Assembly: GCF_009380215.1 (NCBI RefSeq)
Contig: NZ_WHUG01000009.1
Span: 186,001-250,000, forward strand
Direction: 5' to 3'
Length of the DNA: 64,000 nucleotides
Source: Rugamonas aquatica
GTDB taxonomy: Bacteria > Pseudomonadota > Gammaproteobacteria > Burkholderiales > Burkholderiaceae_D
How positions within the stretch are numbered: position 1 is the stretch's first letter; every line of letters starts with the position of its first letter. Below the pieces are notes generated by a model, which was given only the letters and a program-made list of their open reading frames with translations, had not been told where the DNA came from and searched no databases. A program made the position numbers and the translations under genes. Positions 37,197 to 45,592 of the stretch are shown piece after piece.

Positions 37197-38337
37197 TTAG
37201 CACGAAACAAAGGCCAGCTGCGACGAGGAATATGATCGCACGGAACTAAACAGATAGGCGGCCAAGGCAAGCTTCTGTTTTGGGGTGATGCCGCCAAGTG
37301 CCATGTTCGGCCGGTCGTGATTGTAAGTCCACAGCCATCGGGTTGCAAAATACTGGATCTCATCGAGCGTGTCGAACAGGTGATGGGCCAACCAATCGTG
37401 CACCGTGCGGTTATAGCGCTCGACATAGGCGTTCTGCCGCGGCTGTCCAGGCTGGATGAAGTCAATGCGAATGCCGTGCTTGGCGGCTCAGGCCGGCGTC
37501 ACAGCGCTGATGTACTCGGGGCCGTTATCGCAACGAATGACCAGTGGTTTGCTTCGCCACTCAATGATCCTGTCGAGCGATCGGATCACCCGTTCAGAGG
37601 GCAGCGAAAAGTCGACCTCGATACCGAGTCCTTCGCGGTTGTGGTCGTCGATCACGTTGAACAAACGGATGCTGCGGCCATCAGCGAGTTGGTTGTGCAT
37701 GAAGTCCATCGACCAGGTCTGGTTGATCTTCGTGGGCACTGCCAACGGCAACGGTTTTTCCCGTACCAAGCGATGCCGCGGCTTGATCCGCAGGCTCAGC
37801 TCCAGTTCGCGATAAATCCGGTAGACGCGCTTGTGGCTCCAACTGAACGACTTCACGTTGCGCAGGTACAGGAAGCACAGTCCCAAGCCCCAGTTACGCT
37901 GGCTGGTGGTCCGGCGCACCAGCCAATCGGCAATGACCTCGTTCTCCGCGTTCAGCTTGGCTTCTTAGCGATAGCAGGTTTGGCTCATGCCGAATGCCAG
38001 ACAAGCGACCTTGACGCTCATGCGGCCTGCCTCAACGTAGTGACGCGCCATCTCACGTCTGTGAGATGGCTTCACTACTTTTTTGCCAAAGCTTCCGCAA
38101 CGATCTCGGCCTTCAGGCGCTCCTCGGCATACATCTTTTTCAAGCGACGATTTTCATCTTCAGCTCCTACATCCGGGCCATCAGCGAGGCATCCATGCCG
38201 CTGAACTCGGAGCGCCACTTGTAGAGCGTGGCGTTGCTGATGTCTTGCTCGCGGCACAATTCAGCGACTGGCGAGCCGCCCTCGGCTTGCTTGAGGATGG
38301 AGATAATCTGGCTATCGGTAAAACAGGACGTCTTCAT
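37197..38337 (-). pseudogene. IS3-family element C (orfA and orfB), decayed
   Basis: OrfA starts at 38337 (MKTSCFTDSQIISILKQAEG) and breaks by a stop and shift after ASLMARM; its zipper part ends EIVAEALAKK. OrfB (about 38055-37197) has a stop after SQTCYR, then NWGLGLCFLYLRNVKSFSWS, the DDE core QTWSMDFMHNQLADGRSI and VIRCDNGPEYISAV, another stop, and NAYVERYNRTVHDWLAHHL to the end. Different from elements A and B. Confidence 0.85.
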
Positions 38338-38386
38338 GCAGAACTTTCAAAAATCTGAGTTTGGAAAATTCTACTTTTAAACGCGA

Positions 38387-39241
38387 TCATTTGCTGGGGA
38401 GATTATCATGGTAAGTGCGCTTAAAAGCGTCCTCCAATGCTGTATATTTATCTTTGGCTAAGCGATATGGTCGCAAAGACATAGGTTTCATTTGCAGCCG
38501 ATGGGCGGAAACACCTAGTTCGGCTCGTTCTTCTTCTTCTTCCAACTTTGCTTTCAGTTGGACTAACCGAGGGAATGTGCTTCCCTTAGCGAAGCCAGAC
38601 ATCTCCTGTGCTTGCTTCCCTGAATCGTGGTCGACTATCCACTGCGCGATTCCCACAGCGTTATTGAAAGCACGCATACGCTCATTCCCGCCTTTATAAT
38701 AAAGCTCGATCCAATATACGCAGCGTTCGTCCAAACGAACTAACATGCGCTGGAACTTGCACTGCCAAACCGCGACTAGGTCCTGCCACTTGCTTACCGG
38801 AAGCGAGCTCTGATCTACAACATCCTCTTTCAGCTCACGCATCAATTTTAGTACTTTCTCATCCAGTTCCCAGATCTCACTATATTCCCCCGAGGTCTGA
38901 GCCCTCTTGCCGAGTATAAGTAATTTATCCATACACCCCTGCAGTTCTGCAAACAGAGTCTTAACCGCTTTACTCGGATTCAGTTTGTTGTTAGGGACTG
39001 CGTTGTCATTCGAAGGTGCGAGCACCGCCCTAACGTTTTTCTCAGCCAGGATAATGCGCTGCTTTACAGACTCGGCATCCACGGTAGGTTTGCGCCTAAA
39101 AAAACAACACAACGCCTGGAAGGTTCGCCCCTTTAGCCAGCCCCTATTTGCTGGCGATGCAGTCGTGTCGGGGGTAGAGTTGATGGTCGAAAAATTCACG
39201 CTTGGTTCGCGGAATCCAAAACAGCGACGAATAAGAAACAT
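38387..39241 (-). CDS. Candidate T3SS effector, helical
   Basis: A 284-aa protein with a short aromatic/basic N-terminus (MFLIRRCFGFREP), a Ser/Thr/Pro stretch to about residue 35 and a mostly helical body with an EEEEER-containing coil near 235-245. GNERMRAFNNAVGIAQWI (about 180-197) resembles a segment of the protein at 26928-28100. GC content is lower than the T3SS operon. No membrane segment or known domain is visible. Effector status is inferred. Confidence 0.6.
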   Translation of the reverse strand: MFLIRRCFGFREPSVNFSTINSTPDTTASPANRGWLKGRTFQALCCFFRRKPTVDAESVKQRIILAEKNVRAVLAPSNDNAVPNNKLNPSKAVKTLFAELQGCMDKLLILGKRAQTSGEYSEIWELDEKVLKLMRELKEDVVDQSSLPVSKWQDLVAVWQCKFQRMLVRLDERCVYWIELYYKGGNERMRAFNNAVGIAQWIVDHDSGKQAQEMSGFAKGSTFPRLVQLKAKLEEEEERAELGVSAHRLQMKPMSLRPYRLAKDKYTALEDAFKRTYHDNLPSK

Positions 39242-39388
39242 TTTTTTCTTTCATGTAATGTGATCGGTATTAACAGTTTGCCTAGCTGTGCAAGCCTCCC
39301 CATAGCATGGGTAACCGCAGCCGGAAATCGGTTTGCTGCACTGCCGGCACAAACTGGACACCTGACTGGCAAAAGAGGAACGCTTGCA

Positions 39389-41584
39389 TTAAACACGACT
39401 ATCGGCGAGGTCGGCTGCGAGTGCATCGCCTGCGGTAATTGACACCAGGTTTGCGTGAATTGCCGCCAGCTCGGAACGCTGACTCTGGGCATAAGCCTTT
39501 GCTACTGTTTTCTCTAGCGCCCGATAGACGATATGCTCAAGCTCCACGACTTCGGCCGCCTTACTCTCGATGTCATTTATAAACGTGTCCACATCGAAGT
39601 TGTATGCGGTCTTGCGCTTATCCCATAAAAATCTTCGCTGCTCCCAGAACCTGATACGTTGCAGATATTTATCGTAGCGATGCCCACTGCGATTCTTCAA
39701 ACCCGCCACTGAAACCACAAGTTGACGAACAACCTCCTGCGACAACTCGCCGTCGATCCTACGCTCGATCGCCCAACTGAACAACTTGGCAATTCGGTCT
39801 TTGGGCGCCAAATCTTCGAATTGCCTCAGTTTGACCGCGGAGTTCTCAGAATTTTCCGGACCTGACAAGGCAATGTAACTGGCGACCCAAGTGACCCCAC
39901 TCTCCATGCAGGCGTTCAACAGTTCTTGAGCTGACTCGTACACCTCCTGGTACAGGACTCGGCGAGGATCGTGCGTTGAATATATAGCATTCAATTCATG
40001 CAACAATCGCTGCTTTTGCACTTCCAGGGACTTGGTGCCGTAGCGTTCTTTGACACGTTGCGCCGTCGTAAATACTTCACGCCAAACCCCGGCGCGCAAC
40101 GACTTATCGCGAAGCTGCTCCAGATTAGCTACGGATGGCCTCCCAGTGCCTCGCCGCGCCTGTTCAGCATTGTTAAGATCATAGGCGAAGCGCTTGTCGT
40201 AAGCATTCTGAGCTACGAGTTTTACGACAATGGATGCGATGGTCAGTACAGAGCCAGCAATCAAAAATGGCACGCCCAAACCGAAAATCGCCCCTCCGGC
40301 CAACATCAGTGCCTGTCCGCCAGCAAGGCCGGCATTGGCTAGGCCGATGGCCAGATTCAATCGTTTCTGTACGCGGTTTTCAACCAGCAGCGCATTTTGC
40401 GTCGCTGGCTGAATCGACTTTGACGCAACAATACTGGCCGCCTGTTTACGTAGTACGCCGTGCGCTACTATCGCTCGGACCACGCCGACCAGGCCGTACA
40501 CAGCCATTGCCACCTGCGCGCCGCCCATGACAAAATTTCCCACCATCATGATGGTCGCAGCGGCCACCTGCGAACCAGCGCCACCAATTGCGGCGGCTAG
40601 CGCCGTCCCCTCACAAGCCACAATGCTTGCCAACATTCCATGCGCGCCCACCAGCGCGGCTGGCGCAGCGCCAAGAGCCAATGCGTTGGCGATGCGCAGC
40701 GCCAACAATGCCCGGTATTGAACCACAAGCCCCAGCAGATCAGCTTCGACTGGCTGACTGCGCGCCTTCAACACAGCAACCAGCCGGAGGCCGAATTCCG
40801 TAGGCGTAGTCGCCGACGACAGGAATCCATTATCCATCGCCCGCACGTCCGCATGCGCCAATAATTCCGTCCTCAGTTCGGTCAGTTTTTTTGTGTTTTC
40901 CCTATATGCCGCACGCACCTCACGGAACTCGGCGCGCGCGCCGACCGCTCCAAAGTTTACCAGCGGTAGAGCTACGGGATAAAGCCCTGCTTGCAGCGCG
41001 GCCGTCGCGCGCTCTGGCAAACGGCTGGCGTTGAGGAGAGCAATTAGGTCATCCAGGCCATCGATAGTGCCAACAATGCCGCCCTCGGACTCGCTATCAA
41101 ACGCACGTCGCACGTCGGCGGAAAACTGCGGCCGGCCTCCGATCAAGTACAGGAAGAATCTCGGCCAGTTCAGCGGGCTCAACACCATCCCCGGTTGTTT
41201 CACGTAAAAGAGAGAGTGACGAAGGCGCTTGGCATCTTCTTGCGATGTGAACCGGTAACCTTCTTCAACATATTGGGTTGCAGACGGCGTCGTGGATGTG
41301 GACGCGGCTGCAGCCGGCGCCACATAGCCTGGTGGCGTGGAGGGTGACGCAGGAGGAGGCTCGACAACAGCGCGCGATGATGGAGCACATGGGACGCTGT
41401 TGGTCGGCGCATCATAGTCGCCGCGCGGCGGCAGCGACAGGCTTAAGCGCTGTCTCGGCGGATGGCGCACCTGACCAGACGCGTCACTTGCCAAGGCAGC
41501 TAGGCACGTAGTGGTCGAGGAACCCGATACCCAATTCGCCGATAGACTTAGCCGGCGCTGGCCCGCAGCGTTTGCGTTGTTCAT
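39389..41584 (-). CDS. Large membrane-active candidate effector
   Basis: This 731-aa protein starts at ATG 41584 (AGAAAG upstream; MNNANAAGQRRLSLSANW) rather than the longer frame. Residues 1-105 are Ser/Pro/Thr/Ala-rich. Two strongly hydrophobic, Gly/Ala-rich blocks at about 290-375 and 408-456 could form several membrane helices. The C-terminal ~260 residues are charged and helical. Such a hydrophobic centre with soluble ends is seen in translocators and in effectors that insert into host membranes. There is no secretion signal for the Sec pathway. The family is unknown. Confidence 0.6.
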   Translation of the reverse strand: MNNANAAGQRRLSLSANWVSGSSTTTCLAALASDASGQVRHPPRQRLSLSLPPRGDYDAPTNSVPCAPSSRAVVEPPPASPSTPPGYVAPAAAASTSTTPSATQYVEEGYRFTSQEDAKRLRHSLFYVKQPGMVLSPLNWPRFFLYLIGGRPQFSADVRRAFDSESEGGIVGTIDGLDDLIALLNASRLPERATAALQAGLYPVALPLVNFGAVGARAEFREVRAAYRENTKKLTELRTELLAHADVRAMDNGFLSSATTPTEFGLRLVAVLKARSQPVEADLLGLVVQYRALLALRIANALALGAAPAALVGAHGMLASIVACEGTALAAAIGGAGSQVAAATIMMVGNFVMGGAQVAMAVYGLVGVVRAIVAHGVLRKQAASIVASKSIQPATQNALLVENRVQKRLNLAIGLANAGLAGGQALMLAGGAIFGLGVPFLIAGSVLTIASIVVKLVAQNAYDKRFAYDLNNAEQARRGTGRPSVANLEQLRDKSLRAGVWREVFTTAQRVKERYGTKSLEVQKQRLLHELNAIYSTHDPRRVLYQEVYESAQELLNACMESGVTWVASYIALSGPENSENSAVKLRQFEDLAPKDRIAKLFSWAIERRIDGELSQEVVRQLVVSVAGLKNRSGHRYDKYLQRIRFWEQRRFLWDKRKTAYNFDVDTFINDIESKAAEVVELEHIVYRALEKTVAKAYAQSQRSELAAIHANLVSITAGDALAADLADSRV

Positions 41585-41838
41585 AGTATGCTTTCTAATT
41601 ATTGATGGATTAAATTTCCGCATCCCGCGCTCAGTTACACGAGCTACTGCCATGGTCAAAACTCGGTAACCATAGAGCGGAAATAGTTCACCATCAAGTC
41701 GACCTTTCGCTAATGAACTCAGTGGTCCGAAGCGGTTACTAAGCTCCTCTAGAAACACTAACGGCGCGGCAATTGAGGGGCGCCTTTCACCGTTAAATTA
41801 AAAACCAAAAAAACCAAAACATACCGAAAGGAGTTTAT

Positions 41839-42954
41839 ATGAACATCTCTACACACCGCATCGCGCCCCCGCTAGCCGACACTGACATCATGAACTCCGC
41901 ATCTCAGCCTGCAACGCCCGCCCCCTTTCCAGGGCGACGTCTGGCAGTTGGCGCAGCCACTTGTGCACACGTCCCTCACAGCTCGAGTGACATATGGCTG
42001 CAGACGATGCCCACCGCCCCGCAGTCACAACCGCCCTCCCACATTGGAAACGTCGCTCCACCAACGGCAACATTGCCCGCCAATGAAGACAATAACGTCC
42101 CCATGGGCGAGATCATCTTTACCAATCTGAGTGGGCACAAATTGGACCACCGCATAAAGAAAGACAACATACTCGCTGTTTTAGGCGGGATCTCGTCCCT
42201 TAAACGCTATCGGAAAAAATTTGGCCTGCCAATCTGGATTATTCTTGAACATTCTCCGGCAATAGCCTGCGTGCGTGAGAAGGGGGATCGACTGGAAGTC
42301 CGCCTGTCCCCGTGGTTTTTCACAGGACAAAACTTGGGCAGGGTCCTTGGCATGTTGGCACATGAACTATTCGTTCACTCAGTGCCGGACAAAATGATGA
42401 CAACCACTCAAAAGATAGAAGAAAGAGATCTTTACGATATGCCGCAGCAAACCTGCATCCCGAAGCACCACATCAACACCGGGGGAAACGCACAAGCGGA
42501 CCACATATGCGGCGCCATCCAGGATAGCTATCGCTACAAATGCTATCGTGACGGCGTGTACGAAATGGCTGAGTATATGCTGAAGAAACAGGAGAGTGTC
42601 GACGCGACGGTCACCACCACCGACATCCACGACGCCATCCTAACCTATCTGTCAGATCTGGCAATGATCACGGCAACAAACGATAAACGCAGCGACATCT
42701 TGAAGCACCCGCGCCGCACCGCCGCCTGTTTTAACCATTATCTTCAGGAATGGAGAAGTTTTTTAACATTGAAAGACACTCAAGAGGCGCGCCAGCTTCT
42801 GGCGCTAACGCCGGGTAGCAAGAGCGCTGGCAGCGTGATAAGAGAAACGATTAGCCTGATATTCAAATGGGTTCTTTCACCTTTCAGGGCTAGCGTCGTC
42901 GATGGTGCAAAGACTAGCAGCGCTTCCACTGCGAACCTGAAAAAGCAAACGTAG
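41839..42954 (+). CDS. HExxxH putative metallopeptidase, candidate effector
   Basis: A 371-aa protein with strong AAGGAG before the ATG. Residues 1-85 are Pro/Ser/Thr/Ala-rich and disordered. The central domain contains LGMLAHELFVHSVPDK, a zinc-site-like HExxxH (His175, Glu176, His180), followed by NAQADHICGAIQDSYR (His222), which might supply a third ligand or aspartate. HExxxH is known in peptidase family M49, but no other M49 feature is seen; classical zincins use HExxH. There is no Sec signal. It diverges from the 731-aa gene. The role is inferred. Confidence 0.6.
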   Translation: MNISTHRIAPPLADTDIMNSASQPATPAPFPGRRLAVGAATCAHVPHSSSDIWLQTMPTAPQSQPPSHIGNVAPPTATLPANEDNNVPMGEIIFTNLSGHKLDHRIKKDNILAVLGGISSLKRYRKKFGLPIWIILEHSPAIACVREKGDRLEVRLSPWFFTGQNLGRVLGMLAHELFVHSVPDKMMTTTQKIEERDLYDMPQQTCIPKHHINTGGNAQADHICGAIQDSYRYKCYRDGVYEMAEYMLKKQESVDATVTTTDIHDAILTYLSDLAMITATNDKRSDILKHPRRTAACFNHYLQEWRSFLTLKDTQEARQLLALTPGSKSAGSVIRETISLIFKWVLSPFRASVVDGAKTSSASTANLKKQT

Positions 42955-43108
42955 CCAGCTCTCGTTGCCATACCTCGCGCTCGAACGGATTCCGGGCTCT
43001 CGCTTGTCGCATCAACTCTCCTAGCCGCGTCGGCAACGTGAAGAAGTCGCGTTTGAGGTCGAGGCTCGGAGGGGAGTGAACGCCCGCTTCCGACTGCAAT
43101 GGAAAGGA

Positions 43109-45265
43109 TCAGGCCGCGACCGCTTCGCCTGACGCCGTTTGCTCGGTACCAAAATCAAACTCCACCGGGAACACCCGGCAGAACGCGGCAATGTGCTCGA
43201 TGGTCAGCGACTCATCCACATCACTGGCACAGCGACGATAGAACAACAGGGCATCGTAGGGGGCATTCGCACGCCGCGTCATCGGCCTGAAGCCGCTGCG
43301 CAACAGCGCGGCGCGGGAGCGCGCATTGTCTTCGAATACGGTGGTGAACAACTGCTTCACCCCCAGCACAGAGGCCTTATCGCACAACAGGGCCGCAGCG
43401 CGCTTGCCAACACCCTGGCCCTGGAAATCGCTGCCAATCCAGAAATAAAACAAACCGGTGGCCGCAGCAAAATCCAGGGCAGTCATCCCGACGAACCCCC
43501 AGTCACGATGCATCACCGCAAACATCGCCCGGCCAGGTGCAAGCGCCTTGCTATCGATCCAGCTGCGCACCTCAGCTTCAGTCCCCATCGGTGGCAAGCC
43601 CGCCATCACGCCTATCTGTGCATCGCGATAGTGATGCAGGAACGCTGGCGCATGCTCCGGCCCAAGCAATTCAAGTACCAACTCGCCATCGGCAATGCCG
43701 TCCAGGACCGCGCCCGCTCGCCCGCGCCGCTCTTGCTGTCGACGCTCCAGCGCCGCGTGCGCCTGGCTGTAGTGTCCGCACTCTGGCGCCAAGGCGCGCG
43801 CCCGTAACAAATAAGCCAGCGCCTGTGTCAGCCGACCAGTCTGCGCCTCACAACATGCCAGCAGATATGCATCGCCGGCAGCGCCACCATACCACTGATG
43901 CAGATTTTCGAGCATCTCGCGCGCCAAGCCCCAATAGCCGATACGCATAGCGAGCGCTACCAGGCGACGGATCAGCAAAGGTGCGCCTGGCTCGCCTTGA
44001 AAACATTGACCCCACAGCGCACTCAAGGCCTGCCTCCAATCATGCGGCCAATCATCGTCGTTGCGTGTCAATTTACCGTCAAGCACGGGGAACAATACGT
44101 GGAACACCGCAGGATCGAAGCGCGCCTGCCGCAATAGACACAATACCTGCGGTATGCTCCAGGCATCACTGGACTTCGCCAACCAGCCGTTGTCCACCAA
44201 ATCAGCCGCTGACAGTAGCGCGGCCAGCTGCGGCAACGCCGAAAAAGTGGCGCCAGATTCGCCCGGCCCGAGCGCCAAGGTCAGCACCGGCGCCTGTCCC
44301 GTCTGCGCATGCCAGACTTGGCATCCCTCCTCGCGTAGATAGCGGGCCAACACGTGATAATTGATACGCCGCGCTGCCCGCCCAAGCTCCGCCGGGCGCG
44401 CCGGCAACGGCTCCGCCACCGCATGCATCTGCCGAAGGTGGGCGGAGCCACTGCCTCGAGCCAGCAATAGATATCTGCCACAGCAGAGGTTTGCAAGGTG
44501 GTCGCTGGCGCGTAAGGCACCAGTGGGCATCATCAATTGTACCGAGTTGACGCAGCCCAGATAATGTCTCAGCAGCTTCATCTGGGCCGATGGCAAGTCC
44601 GCCAGCGCTTCCGGCAGCCATTCGTAGGCGATGGAAGGTGCCCGCAGGCGCCCCGGACCAATATAGCGCATCCGGGTGGAGAATATCTTGCCGTAGTGGA
44701 GAGAATATAATTCGCGCGACAGGCGCCCAAGGAGGTCATGCGCCAGCACGACAGGCGGATTGCGCATGGGTCCAAGCGCGGCCGCACCATGGCGCAGCCG
44801 GCAGCGCTCACCTTGCTCGATGTCCCACAGAGCGGTATCAACCCGGCCGCTGCGGATCTGCGCCGCGAAATATGGATGCCGTTCTATCGGTTCCAGCTCG
44901 TCCGCGTGTGAGCTAAAAATAATATAGCGACAGCGGCCAGCCAAGCCCGGAGTCTGCTCAAGACGCGCCATTAGCTGCTTGTGAATCAACCAGGCTCTGC
45001 GGCCACAGCCGTCGCTTGCGTCGAGAACGTACAAGGGTGCTCGCTGATCAAGCTTACCACGTAGCAAACCAAGCTCCCAATACCGAGCGACGACCGCCGC
45101 ATAGTGGTCAGCGAGGGCCGGCGACAACCCGGTGTCGTCCTTCAGTTCAGATGAGCGGCAACGCTGGCCTAAAGGGGAGTCGCGGAACGCGATCCAAGAC
45201 AGCTCGTCATCGTTACCAACCCGCGGCTCAGACGCGCCCGCGGCAAAGCAAGTCGAAACATTCAT
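43109..45265 (-). CDS. Methyltransferase-like / TPR / GNAT fusion protein
   Basis: This 718-aa protein has three parts. The first ~330 residues resemble a Rossmann-type (MidA-like) methyltransferase region (YVLDASDGCGRRAW as a possible SAM loop, then VVLAHDLLGRL). A middle helical part (about 440-525) has TPR-like features (GDAYLLACCEAQTGRLTQAL). The last ~180 residues form a GNAT acetyltransferase: FVGMTALDFAAATGLFYFWI, then DFQGQGVGKRAAALL as the acetyl-CoA loop and VFEDNARSRAALLRSGFRPM. ATG 45265 is the likely start. The substrate is unknown; it may modify a peptide or secreted protein. The methyltransferase call is tentative, the GNAT call firm. Confidence 0.72.
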   Translation of the reverse strand: MNVSTCFAAGASEPRVGNDDELSWIAFRDSPLGQRCRSSELKDDTGLSPALADHYAAVVARYWELGLLRGKLDQRAPLYVLDASDGCGRRAWLIHKQLMARLEQTPGLAGRCRYIIFSSHADELEPIERHPYFAAQIRSGRVDTALWDIEQGERCRLRHGAAALGPMRNPPVVLAHDLLGRLSRELYSLHYGKIFSTRMRYIGPGRLRAPSIAYEWLPEALADLPSAQMKLLRHYLGCVNSVQLMMPTGALRASDHLANLCCGRYLLLARGSGSAHLRQMHAVAEPLPARPAELGRAARRINYHVLARYLREEGCQVWHAQTGQAPVLTLALGPGESGATFSALPQLAALLSAADLVDNGWLAKSSDAWSIPQVLCLLRQARFDPAVFHVLFPVLDGKLTRNDDDWPHDWRQALSALWGQCFQGEPGAPLLIRRLVALAMRIGYWGLAREMLENLHQWYGGAAGDAYLLACCEAQTGRLTQALAYLLRARALAPECGHYSQAHAALERRQQERRGRAGAVLDGIADGELVLELLGPEHAPAFLHHYRDAQIGVMAGLPPMGTEAEVRSWIDSKALAPGRAMFAVMHRDWGFVGMTALDFAAATGLFYFWIGSDFQGQGVGKRAAALLCDKASVLGVKQLFTTVFEDNARSRAALLRSGFRPMTRRANAPYDALLFYRRCASDVDESLTIEHIAAFCRVFPVEFDFGTEQTASGEAVAA

Positions 45266-45592
45266 TGGATGAAGGAGAATTAGCAATTAAAGCGTGGGTA
45301 ACACGCTGTCATTGCTAGTTCCCCGGTTGCTCGCTCCCCCGCATATCTTCTGCTGCCTCAGGATCAACCTCGCACGATCAGTAACGGAACTGAAGTCAGC
45401 AGAGTGTTACCAATCGATAACAACACATTGATTTTTGAAATATCAATGAAGCGCCGCCTCGTGGGTTTGTCGCCGTTACTTATACGCCCTGAGACAACAA
45501 CTGAGCTTGATGCGCAAGCTGTCGGACACCAATCGTTCAAAAAATTAAACGCATGTATCGCTCACTGCGATCCGCTGGACTGGAGGAAGCAA
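45266..45592. other. Divergent intergenic region
   Basis: About 330 bp separate the fusion-protein gene from the lipoprotein gene. Frame-open sequence upstream of the lipoprotein start (45404-45592) lacks a plausible N-terminus. No IS ends or clear promoter boxes were identified. Confidence 0.4.
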
